Both the position numbers and the translations under genes were made by a program. Positions 27,618 through 37,353 of a stretch of 64,000 nt of DNA are shown piece after piece (within the stretch, counting starts at the first letter, position 1; every line of letters starts with the position of its first letter). The stretch spans positions 930,001 through 994,000 of the forward strand of contig NZ_CP087138.1 of the NCBI RefSeq assembly GCF_021650705.1, written 5' to 3'. The notes under the pieces are model-generated. The model saw nothing but the letters and a program-made list of their open reading frames with translations, was not told the origin of the DNA and made no database searches. The DNA comes from Pseudomonas sp. KNUC1026. Its GTDB lineage: Bacteria > Pseudomonadota > Gammaproteobacteria > Pseudomonadales > Pseudomonadaceae.

Positions 27618-28690
27618 TCATTTAACACTATCTTCCGCAATTTTACCTATGAAATCAGGAATAAGCCGCTCACTGAAGCCGGCTATTACAGCAAGCAAGA
27701 ACATTTTGTTATTACTTTGGCTCAATAGCTCCAGCAATAAGCCGGACTTGCTGGCTACCAACGCGATAACACCAAATGCACATCCTAAACTGATGCGCAC
27801 ACCTCCTTGTAATAAAATAAGATCAATCGACTCGTACAATTCTACCTTTAAACTCTTCGCTCTTTGCAAGACCGAGATCATCGCGCCCAGAGCTCCACCA
27901 AAAATGCCAATCAAAAGTGCTTGAAAATTTATTCCAGCAACACCGAAAAAGTACAACCTAGCCCCTGCGGCAAACAACAGGACACAAATGCTAATCAAAA
28001 AAACGACTACTACAAGCTTAAATCTGGCTGCATCAATAACACATTTATCAATATATTTTTTGCAGGCTCGAAAACATCCTCTTCACAATCAACCCCTTTG
28101 CTCAAACCCACTACCAAGCACGAAGCCAGCTTGCCGTAGAATTTTTTCAGCTTTGACTTCGGAATAACGACCAATCCAAGTGATTTTACATTATAAAAAT
28201 CAGAGAATACGCCTGCATTGACTTCAGATACTTTCTTTATCCAGTGCTCAACGCCAAACTCACTGATCCAAACGATATAGTTCTCGCGACGCTCCACAAC
28301 ATTTTTTACGGAGGGGGTTTCCCTTATAAAGTCTTCAAGGTTCTCAATGGCTTTTTTTGTAACAGCTTCATCAGCACAGAAAATCGCGGTTAAAATGGTG
28401 CTTTTATAAGATTGAAGCGATTCTGCATGTACTCCTTTGAATCTTCTTTTTGCCTGAATCAATAATTGGTCTAGATGTGCAATGTTGGCACTTTGTTGTG
28501 TTGTAGCGTCAATGGCAGCATAAGAAACGCCAGAATGTCTTTCGTATATCAGATGCTTGGCAGTTTGCGAAAGAATTCGCAGAATCTTATCATCAGCGAT
28601 GAAGTCACCAACATCAACTACTCCAAAATCTTTCAAGGTCGATATTTGGTGTCGTTTCGGCTCGATACCTTTGTCTTTACTCACAAACAT
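27618..28690 (-). pseudogene. Orphan membrane protein, probably one gene split by a frameshift
   Basis: The first frame (28690 to 28010) encodes a soluble helical domain ending at SKGVDCEEDVF. The second frame, open from about 28075 to 27618, gives RACKKYIDKCVIDAARFK followed by several hydrophobic helices (LVVVVFLISICVLLFAAG; LLIGIFGGALGAMI; ISLGCAFGVIALVA; MFLLAVIAGFSERL). One extra base at the A4 run 28071-28074 joins both as about 356 residues. Function unknown. Very low G+C and codon use unlike the chromosome suggest acquisition. It sits between an IS5 relic and an IS256 element. Confidence 0.55.
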
Positions 28691-28946
28691 CCTCCAGAAT
28701 TATCAATGTGAAATTCCTCATCAAGAATTTCGTTGGAGATATACATTACCCAGTTCCGTTTTTTCGGCTAATTCAGGCTCTATGTTTTTTAACCCAATCG
28801 AAATCATTGTGCTTTTTTATTGCTGATAAAAAATCAAACGACGTACAACCAACGCCCATGGCGGCCTTCCTCAGCTGGGTATGACCGGGTGCTTGTCGAG
28901 TTAGCCGGCGGTGCGTCTCAGTAGTTTGGATAAGTGGTAGACAGCG

Positions 28947-30318
28947 GGACTATCAGTAATTTTGTGTTCGGGCATCACATGCGTTTAAGGTGCATGACAT
29001 GCCAAGCAAAAAGACCCCGGCCGGCAAGGCCAGAAAAGACCTCCCAGAGATCCCCAAAGACCTGGTCGAACAGTTCGTCAAAGGCCCGATGACAGCTGAG
29101 GCGATCCAGGACATCTCGATGGCCTTCAAGAAGGCGTTGGTCGAGCGCGCACTGGGTGCGGAGCTTGGCTATCACTTGGGCTATGCGTCCGGCGAGACGC
29201 GCCCGGAAGGCACCGATAACCAGCGCAACGGCACCAGCGGCAAGACAGTGCTGACTGACGATGGCCCGCTCAAGCTGGACATTCCCCGCGATCGCGACGG
29301 CAGTTTCGCGCCCATCCTGATTCCCAAGCATGAGCGCCGCTTCACAGGGTTCGACGACAAGATCATCGCCATGTATGCCCGTGGCATGACGGTACGCGAG
29401 ATCCGTGCGTTTCTGCTGGAGCAGTACGGCACGGACGTCTCTCATGACTTCATCAGTTCTGTTACTGACGCCGTGATGGAAGAAGTGGGTGCATGGCAAC
29501 AGCGGCCTCTGGAGCCGATGTATCCGGTCATTTTCTTCGATGCCTTGCGGGTGAAGATCCGCGATGAAGGTGTGGTCCGCAACAAGGCGATCTACTTGGC
29601 GCTGGGCGTTTTGCCGGACGGCACCCGTGACATTCTGGGTATCTGGATCGAGAACACCGAGGGTGCGAAGTTTTGGTTGAAAGTGTTCAACGACTTGCGC
29701 AACCGAGGCGTTGAGGATGTGCTGATTGCCGTCACGGACGGACTCAGGGGCATGCCAGAAGCACTGGCGGCTGTTTACCCTGAAACGACTCTGCAAACCT
29801 GCATCGTCCACCTGATCCGCAATAGCCTTGAATACGCCTCCTGGGACAAACGCAAAGGGCTGGCCAAAGCTCTGAAGCCGATTTATCAGGCACTCAATGC
29901 CGAGGCCGCCGAGCAGGCATTGAACGACTTCGAGGCTGGGCCCTGGGGCAAGCAGTATCCGACGGTTGTTGCCGCGTGGCGGCGGGCCTGGGATCGCGTG
30001 ATCCCGTTCTTCGTGTTCCCGCAGGCAATACGCAAGGTGGTCTACACCACCAACGCCATCGAGAGCATCAACGCCCAGTTGCGCAAGATCATCAAGACGC
30101 GCGGGCACTTCCCGAATGACGAAGCGGCGACCAAGCTGATCTGGCTGGGACTGCGAAACATCACCGCCAACTGGGGCAAGGCTGCGCATGACTGGAAAAG
30201 TGCGATGAATCAATTTGCGATCCTGTATGAAGATCGCTTTACCAGGCCAACCTGGTGATTTCACTGTCCGTCAGGTGACGGGCGTTAACCGCCCGCACAC
30301 AAAAAATCTGACAGTCCC
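28947..30318 (+). mobile_element. Intact IS256-family insertion sequence
   Basis: 1372 bp. The ends GGGACTATCAGTAATTTTGT and (complement of the right end) GGGACTGTCAGATTTTTTGT are imperfect inverted repeats. The 8-bp sequence TAGACAGC flanks both sides (28939-28946, 30319-30326), the duplication length typical of IS256. The single transposase gene is complete, so the element may be active. Confidence 0.95.
28999..30258 (+). CDS. IS256-family (Mutator-type) transposase
   Basis: 419 residues from the ATG at 28999 (a GTG at 28990 would add three). The DDE residues lie in FFDALRVKI, VTDGLRGMPEAL and TNAIESINAQLRK. The N-terminal DNA-binding part (MTAEAIQDISMAFKKALVE) and GMTVREIRAFL helix-turn-helix are present. 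Full family length with no interruption. Confidence 0.95.
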   Translation: MPSKKTPAGKARKDLPEIPKDLVEQFVKGPMTAEAIQDISMAFKKALVERALGAELGYHLGYASGETRPEGTDNQRNGTSGKTVLTDDGPLKLDIPRDRDGSFAPILIPKHERRFTGFDDKIIAMYARGMTVREIRAFLLEQYGTDVSHDFISSVTDAVMEEVGAWQQRPLEPMYPVIFFDALRVKIRDEGVVRNKAIYLALGVLPDGTRDILGIWIENTEGAKFWLKVFNDLRNRGVEDVLIAVTDGLRGMPEALAAVYPETTLQTCIVHLIRNSLEYASWDKRKGLAKALKPIYQALNAEAAEQALNDFEAGPWGKQYPTVVAAWRRAWDRVIPFFVFPQAIRKVVYTTNAIESINAQLRKIIKTRGHFPNDEAATKLIWLGLRNITANWGKAAHDWKSAMNQFAILYEDRFTRPTW

Positions 30319-30700
30319 TAGACAGCGGCTTTTACGTACTCCCTAGTGTCACCATCCCAATCTTCAATGATTTCGAGCTGGCTTTGAGCAGTGCTATTCG
30401 CTCCATGAATTCTGCTACCTCTGTAGCCCCACATTGCGCGGCAGTTGCCGACCATTTCTCCTCAGACGTTCTCTCCTGGATGGAAAGTCCGGCCTTTGCT
30501 TCTGCAATTAGTGTGGTGAGTTTTCCCATCGTTTACGCTTCAAGTAAGGCTGTGTATGCGCTATAGATTTTCAGGTTTCCATGCCTGCTTCAGGCCGGAA
30601 GCGGCCACCTTCTACAGCGCATTTCCATACACTGATAAGCTCATATCAATGGTATCGAACGCACAACACCTCCCCTGGAAATCTCATCTGCCAGCATCCC

Positions 30701-31746
30701 TTACTCTTCGAAAATCCCACTCACCAACCCAATCCCCAATACCTCACGCCTCACCTCAATCTCCCGATCAACCCCCCGCTTACCACTCACCAATCGCACA
30801 GCCTTCAACCCCGGCATCGGCTCATCAAGCAACCCCAACAAATCCAACCCCGGCGTCTTATAGATCGATAACTTACTCACCGGCGCCTCGCCTAACCCCT
30901 CAATCCACCCAAGCGACTTCAAATTTTCCAACCGCAACGCCCTCAACCGGCTACCCACCCCCAAAACCAACTCACTCAAGTGCGGCTGATCCTCAATCTC
31001 CAGCACTTCAAGCCCGGGAAAGCGCCCAAGCTCCAACGCCTGCAACCCCTTTACCCGCAACAGGCTCAAGTGCGTAACGCTGTCACTGAACAACTCCGGC
31101 ATGCCTTCGCGGCTACCAAACCCGATAGAAAGCTTCTGCAAAACAGGCAACCCCGAAACCACCTCAAACGTTGTAGTGGCTGGCTGTCGATAAAGGCTGA
31201 GTTCGTTCAGCCCGGTAAGTGCTTCGAGCGGCTTTAGCCCTTGAGTTTTGGCGCTCAGGTGCAGTGCCCGCAGGTCAAGCAACCGGCTGAGGGGGCCAGG
31301 TCCAGCTTCGGCCCCACTTCCTGCGCAACCCGCAGCATGGTCAGGTTTTGCAGGTTGCCCAATGCCAGCAGCGGGTTCAGATCGAGCTTGTCCACGCCAA
31401 GTGCCAGGCTGTGCAGGTGCGCAAGGCTTGCCAGCCGTTCAAGCCGTTCGGCGTGATACAGGCAATCCAGAGTCAAGGCTTGCACCTGGGGCAGGGCTTC
31501 GAGTGTGTCACCGTCGAAGGGCTGGTCGGCGGCGTAGTGCCCGTAAAAGCGCACGTCGAGGCGATGGCCATGTTGTGCGCACAGGGCGTCCAGCGCAGCC
31601 AATACCGGTGCCGGGTATTGCTCAGGCGCCGAGAACTGCACCACGACGTGTTCATTACTGTTGCCGAGCAGTTCAGCCACGGTGGTTTGCAGGTCGTGCA
31701 GCGAAGGGGACTGGATGCGCTGGGGCAACATGGCGGGGCTTCTCAT
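30701..31746 (-). pseudogene. Leucine-rich-repeat-like protein, split by a frameshift
   Basis: The 5' frame (ATG at 31746 or 31731) begins MRSPAMLPQRIQSPSLHDLQ and carries leucine-rich units (LPQVQALTLDCLYHAERLER; LASLAHLHSLALGVDKLDL). It breaks at a G5 run (31291-31295, C5 on the coding strand). Adding one base continues it as LSRLLDLRALHLSAKTQGLK with five or more further units to the stop at 30701. The joined product is about 345 residues. Such short cytoplasmic LRR-like proteins often occur with immunity genes, and the immunity cluster starts 1.2 kb away. Function unknown. Confidence 0.6.
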
Positions 31747-32035
31747 GCGTAATGGGGGGCTTGCTTGTGTTCGGCTTCCCGGCGAGTCGAGTGTTCGGCG
31801 TCGGCCGGGCGGTAACACTGAGCTTGGGATTTGAGCGGGGGCACCGGATTGCGCTTGGCATGCCGGCGATTACGGTAAAGCGGAGAGGGCGGGGCCATCC
31901 TTGACGTCCATGACAAGCGTGCGGGCTGGCGAGAATGTAGCTCACCGGCTGGCTATATGCCAGTGTCTGCCACGCGGCTTAGCTGATCTCGCCCACACCG
32001 CTACAATCGCAGCACTTCACCTTGAGCTTCCACCC

Positions 32036-32764
32036 ATGCAAACCCTGGAAAACGCCGCCTTTGCAGCCTGGCCCGCCGCCCTTGATGCCGAAGTGCACGG
32101 CTGGTGCCTGCGCCTGGACACCGGCTACACCAAGCGCGCCAACTCTCTCAACCTCACCGACCGCTCGCAGCCGCTGACGCACACCCAGCTTGAGGCGATC
32201 GAGCAGCAGTTTGCGGCCAGAGGATTGAGGCCGGTAATCCGGCTCACATCACTGCTGAACCTGCCCACCCTGGAGCCTTTGCTGATCGAGCGCGGTTACC
32301 GATTCAGCGATGCATCGCATGTGCTGTGCCGCGTGCTGCAAGCACCCACCGCTGAGCCCCAGCCTTCGGTTCATTTGCTGGGCGGCCCGGCGCAGTGGAT
32401 TCCGGCGTTCGCGCAATTGAGCGGGCAGGGTGATGAGCAGGCTCAGGCGCACCAGGCGATTCTCCAACGCATTGCGCACCCGGCTGCGTGGGCGGTGTGG
32501 GAGGAGGGTGGTGTGCCTGGCTGCTGTGGGCTTGGCGTGGTGGTGGGGGAGCAACTGGGGTTGTTCGATATCGTCACGGGCGAGGCTTTTCAGCGTCGTG
32601 GGCTGGCCGAGCGGTTGTGCCGGGCACTGTTTGGTTGGGGTTGGGAGCAGGGCGCGCGCCAGGTGTTTCTTCAGGTGGCAGCAGATAATCGGCCGGCACT
32701 CGCGCTGTATGAAAAGTTGGGCTTCGAGCGGGCGTATGGTTATGGGTACTGGGTGAAGCCCTGA
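32036..32764 (+). CDS. GNAT-family N-acetyltransferase
   Basis: 242 residues. The C-terminal half is a GNAT fold: VVGEQLGLFDIVTGEAFQRR then GLAERLCRALFGWGWEQGAR (acetyl-CoA pyrophosphate loop region RRGLAE) and FLQVAADNRPALALYEKLGF, the classic motif B. The N-terminal half is a degenerate second GNAT-like domain (GWCLRLDTGYTKRANSLN). Substrate unknown. The ATG at 32036 is preferred to upstream ATGs that lie in the intergenic region. Confidence 0.8.
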   Translation: MQTLENAAFAAWPAALDAEVHGWCLRLDTGYTKRANSLNLTDRSQPLTHTQLEAIEQQFAARGLRPVIRLTSLLNLPTLEPLLIERGYRFSDASHVLCRVLQAPTAEPQPSVHLLGGPAQWIPAFAQLSGQGDEQAQAHQAILQRIAHPAAWAVWEEGGVPGCCGLGVVVGEQLGLFDIVTGEAFQRRGLAERLCRALFGWGWEQGARQVFLQVAADNRPALALYEKLGFERAYGYGYWVKP

Positions 32765-32862
32765 GTGCGCAGTGGCGACGTTGCTGGCACAGGCGGTCAC
32801 TGGACAACCCGAGGTCAGGCCAGTAGCGTTTGCCCGACTTATCGCTACCTCGGAGAGGGTTC

Positions 32863-33651
32863 ATGGTTTCCATCGCTGTTCAGGAAGAGGTCCGAAACCG
32901 CCTCCGCCGCGCTGAGGATGAGCATGAAGTAAAGGTCGTACTTGCCGTGGAGTCAGGCAGCCGTGCCTGGGGGTTCGAATCGCCCAACAGTGACTACGAC
33001 GCCCGGTTCATCTACCTGAATAAACCCGACTGGTACCTTTCCGTTGGCCTTGAAGAACAACGTGACGTGATCGAGTACCCCATCGTTGACGAGATGGACA
33101 TCAATGGCTGGGACCTGCGCAAGGCGCTCAGGCTGTTCTGGAAGTCCAACCCTGGCTTTATGGAGTGGGTGCAGTCCAGCATCATTTATGAGCAGGCTGG
33201 GTCTTTCCACGCCCGAGCCAAGGAGCTGCTGCCCCACGTGTACTCGGTGGAGAAGGGCATCTATCACTACCGCAGCATGGCCAAGACCAATTACCGAGGT
33301 TACCTGCAGGCCGATCAGGTGCCCCTGAAGAAATACTTCTACGTGCTGCGGCCTTTGCTGTCCGTGCGCTGGCTGGAACAGTTCGGCACGCCGGCGCCCA
33401 TAGAATTTGAAAAACTGCTGGGGCTCATCGAGCGCGAGCCGGATGTTTTGCAGGCGATCGATGAGTTGCTGGCGACCAAACGCGCGTCGGCCGAGATGGG
33501 GTTGTCTCCTCAGATTGCGCCGATCCAGCAGTTTGTCGAGCGCGAACTCAATCGGCTCGAGATCGTTAAGCCGAGCCGTGGTGAACCCAGGGAAATCGAG
33601 CCTTTGCTGTCGGAGTTGTTTCGCTCGGTCTTGAGGGAAACCTGGGGGTGA
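32863..33651 (+). CDS. Predicted nucleotidyltransferase (RlaP/YcgL-like, PF10127)
   Basis: 262 residues with the polymerase-beta-type motif ESGSRAWGFESPNSDYDARF (near residues 32-51), where Gly-Ser and the two Asp are the catalytic elements. The downstream GIYHYRSMAKTNYRGYL and KKYFYVLRPLL are typical of the RlaP family, often found with RNA-repair or conflict genes. GGAGAGG precedes the ATG at 32863. It leads the immunity-gene run and may be a separate unit. The biological role is not established. Confidence 0.75.
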   Translation: MVSIAVQEEVRNRLRRAEDEHEVKVVLAVESGSRAWGFESPNSDYDARFIYLNKPDWYLSVGLEEQRDVIEYPIVDEMDINGWDLRKALRLFWKSNPGFMEWVQSSIIYEQAGSFHARAKELLPHVYSVEKGIYHYRSMAKTNYRGYLQADQVPLKKYFYVLRPLLSVRWLEQFGTPAPIEFEKLLGLIEREPDVLQAIDELLATKRASAEMGLSPQIAPIQQFVERELNRLEIVKPSRGEPREIEPLLSELFRSVLRETWG

Positions 33652-33730
33652 AGGTATTGCGGTTACGTGCCTTTGCGATATCTCGCTTCGATTGAAAGCA
33701 CGAGCGCCTGGTAGAGGGAAATGAGCCAAG

Positions 33731-34102
33731 ATGAGCATTGATACTGTCGAACGACTCCTTGAATGGGTCGAGGCCTGCGACAACATGGCAGCCGTTTTCC
33801 AAAAGGACATGGACTGGGACGCAGAGCTGGATGCGCGGGATGACGATACCTTTGATCGCAGGTGGGTCGAGGAAAACAGGAAAGTATCATCAGGCACAGG
33901 GTGTGAAAGCGAGCTATTGAAATTGAATGTATTGCGGGAGGCGGTATTCAAGAAGGTTTACCGCATTACCAGTAACCCGGAACTGGCAGGCTGCGCCTCG
34001 GATGACTTCGGCCTGATAGGTGAAAAGATCATGAAGCATGTCGAGTCGGATTGGGTCGATTGGCTGTTGGGCAGTTACTTGTCTGGCCATTTCCCATCTT
34101 GA
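33731..34102 (+). CDS. Small acidic protein in the immunity-gene run, unknown
   Basis: 123 residues, acidic and helical (DTVERLLEWVEACDNMAAVF; ASDDFGLIGEKIMKHVESDW). No family recognised. The size, acidity and same-strand packing with DUF4303, Imm26 and SUFU genes suggest an immunity protein, an inference from context alone. Confidence 0.55.
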   Translation: MSIDTVERLLEWVEACDNMAAVFQKDMDWDAELDARDDDTFDRRWVEENRKVSSGTGCESELLKLNVLREAVFKKVYRITSNPELAGCASDDFGLIGEKIMKHVESDWVDWLLGSYLSGHFPS

Positions 34103-34135
34103 TTCGATCAAGCCAAAGCATCCGAGGAGCGATCA

Positions 34136-34672
34136 ATGGATTGGATTGAGTTCGCGGACAACGTCTTTATCGCCGCCAAGGAAACTTTTTTGGAAATCCA
34201 GAAAAAGCACGAAGCGGAAGTTTTTTATGCGTTTGCCCTATACACCGACAGCAGTGCCATGTCGCTAGGCTGCTCCGCCAACTCCCTTCAGGCGCTCGAG
34301 CAAAAACTGAGGCATGAAGACTATGAAGGCGCGGCCGCTGAAGACCTCGCTTATATCAAGTGGTCATCCTCTGAATGGGCTTACGAAGGCATAGGCGCCG
34401 AGCGCTTTGCCGAGGCGTGCCGGCAGCTGAGGGCGACCAGCGAACCGGGTGATGTCGATTCGTTGTGTGAAAAGCTGGAAGCCGTTCTGGCCCAGGTGCT
34501 GTCGAGGTTGAACGATGAAGGTGTTTTCAAATCGAACCGGCAGGCTGCCAAGCCCGTGATATTCGTGACAGTCACTGACGACGATGACGCGGAGCGTATG
34601 GAGAACGAGACTGCCGCCAAGCTGAATGAGGGAGCGGCCCTGTTTGAATTTTTAAACCGCTACGAAACATGA
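34136..34672 (+). CDS. DUF4303 family, immunity-type protein
   Basis: 178 residues. The opening IKETFLEI-like helix (AKETFLEIQKKHEAEVFYAF), the ALYTDSSAMSLGCSAN strand and the WSSSEWAYEG segment match the DUF4303 family, which is recurrent in polymorphic-toxin immunity loci. It would act in the cytoplasm by binding a toxin domain. It sits 33 nt after the previous gene and 34 nt before the next. Confidence 0.7.
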   Translation: MDWIEFADNVFIAAKETFLEIQKKHEAEVFYAFALYTDSSAMSLGCSANSLQALEQKLRHEDYEGAAAEDLAYIKWSSSEWAYEGIGAERFAEACRQLRATSEPGDVDSLCEKLEAVLAQVLSRLNDEGVFKSNRQAAKPVIFVTVTDDDDAERMENETAAKLNEGAALFEFLNRYET

Positions 34673-34706
34673 CAACTTGGAAGTCGAATGCCGAAGGGGT
34701 GTAAGG

Positions 34707-35171
34707 ATGCAAATTAATTTTTCCGACTGGAACAAGAAGCCGAAAACGCTGCTTCGCTATATAAAGCCCGGCGATATATTCTGTTTTTTGTCAGGCGAGA
34801 ATCGCTACCACTTCGGCAGGGTCATGACCAGAAACAGGCTTGGCCACGTTGCTGAAGTGTTTCGCGATCACCTGAGCATTCCCGATGCTTCCCGGCTACC
34901 TGCATTCGAGCGCTTGTGGCAGCCATTGATACTGGATTCATACAGTCTGTTCGATAGAAAACTCGAAGGTGACTGGAGAATAGTCGGGCACCAGCCAGGG
35001 TACAGCCCGGATGGTACCGACGATATTTTCTTCACCTTGGGCGTCGAAGGTTCCTGCAAGCGCGTCGATATATTCGATAACGAAGTGCCAATCACCCGGG
35101 AAGAGGCAAAGACCTTGCGCGATTATTCTCCCATGGGGGATTTCGACGTTAAAGAAGCGCTGGGCCTATAA
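34707..35171 (+). CDS. Imm26-like immunity protein
   Basis: 154 residues. KPGDIFCFLSGENRYHFGRV near the N-terminus matches the Imm26 family pattern (a Gly-Asp-Ile-Phe strand followed by Tyr-x-Phe-Gly-Arg). The middle holds PLILDSYSLF and a conserved WRIVGHQP. The start at 34707 follows a TAAGGA; an earlier in-frame ATG lacks a site. Predicted to neutralise a toxin domain; none is encoded nearby. Confidence 0.65.
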   Translation: MQINFSDWNKKPKTLLRYIKPGDIFCFLSGENRYHFGRVMTRNRLGHVAEVFRDHLSIPDASRLPAFERLWQPLILDSYSLFDRKLEGDWRIVGHQPGYSPDGTDDIFFTLGVEGSCKRVDIFDNEVPITREEAKTLRDYSPMGDFDVKEALGL

Positions 35172-35203
35172 CATAAATACCCCGGCTATTCTGGATAATC
35201 AAA

Positions 35204-35793
35204 ATGAGCAAACCCAGCGACTTCAACAGAGCCGTAGCCCGCCATACACGCGATGTGTTTGGTGGGGAGCCTGCGGTTCAGGAATGTACAAACGAAACAC
35301 ACCCCGGCATTGTGGCAATTCTTTCCAGCCCGGACACCATTGAGCCGGGCATCACGTCGATAGGGACCATCGGCCTTTCGGAATTTTCAATGATTGGCCG
35401 AGATGGCCGGCCACTGGAAACCCGCGTCGAGCTGTGTGCAGCGGCGCCAACGGTGGAAGAGGTATGGAAGAACGTACTGGCCTCCTGTGTGTTTCAGATC
35501 AAAAGTGAAAAGATCACGGTAGCGCCAGGTAAGGTGTTGCCCAATATCTTCCTGAACTATGCGCGCGACACGCCGATGCCCCACATCTATCTGACCATTC
35601 CCTTCCTTTGGGGGGATGGCCATTTAAGGAGCTGGTCAAAGACGGCGTACGGGTCAATTGGTTGCAGTGCATCGCTATTCATGATGTTGAGCGTGCATTC
35701 GTTCAAGCGTTCGGCGGCGAAGAATTTGAAGAGCTCTTGCAGGCCCAAGGCATCGATATTTTTGATAGCACGCGTAACGCGGTCAAATTTTAA
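35204..35793 (+). pseudogene. Suppressor-of-fused (SUFU) domain protein, frameshifted
   Basis: Residues from MSKPSDFNRAVARHTRDVFG to PHIYLTIPFLWGD are in one frame. The C-terminal PFKELVKDGVRVNWLQCIAI ... DIFDSTRNAVKF is in another. The switch lies at or just after the G6 run 35610-35615; one more base restores a product of about 196 residues. Bacterial SUFU proteins belong to the immunity repertoire of toxin systems. All conserved parts are otherwise present. Confidence 0.75.
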
Positions 35794-35846
35794 AGGCTCG
35801 CTTGTGAAGGCCGGCTTGCGTAAATCATTTGAAAGGTGAGGTTGCT

Positions 35847-36524
35847 ATGGGATTTGATGAGTTGAAACTGCAGGTTACCTCACGATTGAAGAACTACACC
35901 GTTTACTTCACGCCGGCTGAAGTGCCAGCGGATACCCCGTGGCCCGAACAATGGCAGGGCTTCGGCCTGGTAAAGAACGCAAAAGCCACGCTGCCCGCCG
36001 CGTGGAGCCTTTTTTCCGACAGGTTGCCGGCGGTCTGTGAGTGGCTTGAGAAGTGTGTAATCGGAACGGTTCTGGCCATCGGCGAAAAGCCCTACCTCGG
36101 GTATGTCTATCTGGAGGAAGGGCAGGTCTACCTTCACTTGGGCGGCGCTCCTTTGGAGAGTGCTGCTGCCGCAAACCGGGCCCAGGTCCCCAGCCTGCTT
36201 ACCGACTTTTACCTTCATTTGCACAATGGGTTCGGTTTCTACATCGGCATGACCATGGGCCCTTCGCCGGTCGAAGATTTCGTCTGCGTACAAGATCTGT
36301 GCGATGAGGAGCTGGATGACCTTCCGCGCCTGGTGAGCTTTTTTTCCAACGGGGCAGGGGACTACATGGCGATGGGCATGAGTTCATCGCGCGAAGTGGG
36401 TTATGTGTGGTGGCATGAGAACCCCACGGAGCCAGAAGCCGATATCGACGTTTGGGCTGTGATGAATGCCTGGATGGCGATTTTTCAGGAAAACTGCGAC
36501 TCCAACGAGATCGAGTTTTCCTGA
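35847..36524 (+). CDS. SUKH/SMI1-KNR4-like immunity-type protein
   Basis: 225 residues. The pattern LLTDFYLHLHNGFGFYIG, then FFSNGAGDYMAMGM and VGYVWWHENPTEPEADIDVW, resembles SUKH (SMI1/KNR4) proteins, a frequent immunity superfamily. The subfamily is unclear. The ATG at 35847 follows GGTGAGG. Same strand and tight packing with its neighbours. Confidence 0.55.
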   Translation: MGFDELKLQVTSRLKNYTVYFTPAEVPADTPWPEQWQGFGLVKNAKATLPAAWSLFSDRLPAVCEWLEKCVIGTVLAIGEKPYLGYVYLEEGQVYLHLGGAPLESAAAANRAQVPSLLTDFYLHLHNGFGFYIGMTMGPSPVEDFVCVQDLCDEELDDLPRLVSFFSNGAGDYMAMGMSSSREVGYVWWHENPTEPEADIDVWAVMNAWMAIFQENCDSNEIEFS

Positions 36525-36564
36525 ATGTGGGATTACGAATGATATTGGGAGCGCAGGGATACCC

Positions 36565-37281
36565 GTGATAACAAAAGAAAATGTGATGGGCGAGTTCGGT
36601 GTTTTCGACACCCTGGCGCACAACGTATTCCACGCCACTTTGAGCACTGCCGCCCACCGCTACGATTATTGGCTTGCCTCGCAGGGCTCGCACGCACTGG
36701 TTGTAGCCAGCCAGGACATGGCTGATGCCGATACGGCTGTGGCTGTTCTGGAAAGTGCACCGAAGGCGTTGCAGGCCGGTAAACCGAATCTCTTCGAGCT
36801 GCGTGCCAACCAGTTTGGTTTCACTCACGTTCTCGCCGTGCCAGGGGATTACCACGGCCACATGAACGGCCATGCCAATCTGAAGCGTGAATCCCTTTTC
36901 CTCTGTGTGCCCATCCGGCGATTCGAGTTTTCAGGAGAGGAGTCAGCTGCCGAGTTTCGAATGATGAACGGGCATCTGGTGCCTGTGCTGGACTGGAGCC
37001 GGCTGCCCAGCCCCAAAACCATCCTCTATTTCGATAACCCGAAAACCGGTGGCGGTACGGAAGATAGCGTGGTGGTGCGCTATGAGTCGCTGTTGCATGA
37101 GATCGAAAACCTGAACGGCGTGGCGGGCGGGTTCATCGAAATCACGAACTACAAAGGCGGCGTGATCGAGTTGCTGTCTCCGGAAGAAGGTGTGTACGAG
37201 CTCATTCGCAACCGTGCACACGGAGAGTTTCTAGAACATCCAGCGCTGCTGGCGAGCGTTCAGGCCTTTTTGGCAGGTTGA
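36565..37281 (+). CDS. Unknown protein ending the immunity-gene run
   Basis: About 238 residues from a GTG at 36565 preceded by AGGGA; an ATG at 36586 is an alternative with no clear ribosome site. Globular and soluble (LASQGSHALVVASQDMADAD; NQFGFTHVLAVPGDYHGH). No family recognised. Position suggests an immunity role. Confidence 0.55.
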   Translation: MITKENVMGEFGVFDTLAHNVFHATLSTAAHRYDYWLASQGSHALVVASQDMADADTAVAVLESAPKALQAGKPNLFELRANQFGFTHVLAVPGDYHGHMNGHANLKRESLFLCVPIRRFEFSGEESAAEFRMMNGHLVPVLDWSRLPSPKTILYFDNPKTGGGTEDSVVVRYESLLHEIENLNGVAGGFIEITNYKGGVIELLSPEEGVYELIRNRAHGEFLEHPALLASVQAFLAG

Positions 37282-37353
37282 TTTTTCGAGGCACTGCAGG
37301 CTTCGTTCATGGATGCGGTTTGGCCAACTTGAGTTGGCCAAACATGGCAGCCA

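Larger units (their letters stand above)
28901..30529 (-). pseudogene. Small unknown gene interrupted by IS256 and frameshifted
   Basis: From 30529 it reads MGKLTTLIAEAKAGLSIQER ... EVAEFME. After a probable one-base deletion near 30400 the protein-like frame continues as QLEIIEDWDGDTREYVKAAV up to the IS edge. Beyond the element, in the same frame, it resumes as YHLSKLLRRTAG and stops at 28901. One copy of the 8-bp duplication must be dropped. The whole would be about 85 residues. No family recognised. Confidence 0.6.

Noticed and set aside
28975..30264. 429-codon minus-strand frame opposite the IS256 transposase
   Set aside because: Antisense shadow of a transposase with intact DDE motifs.
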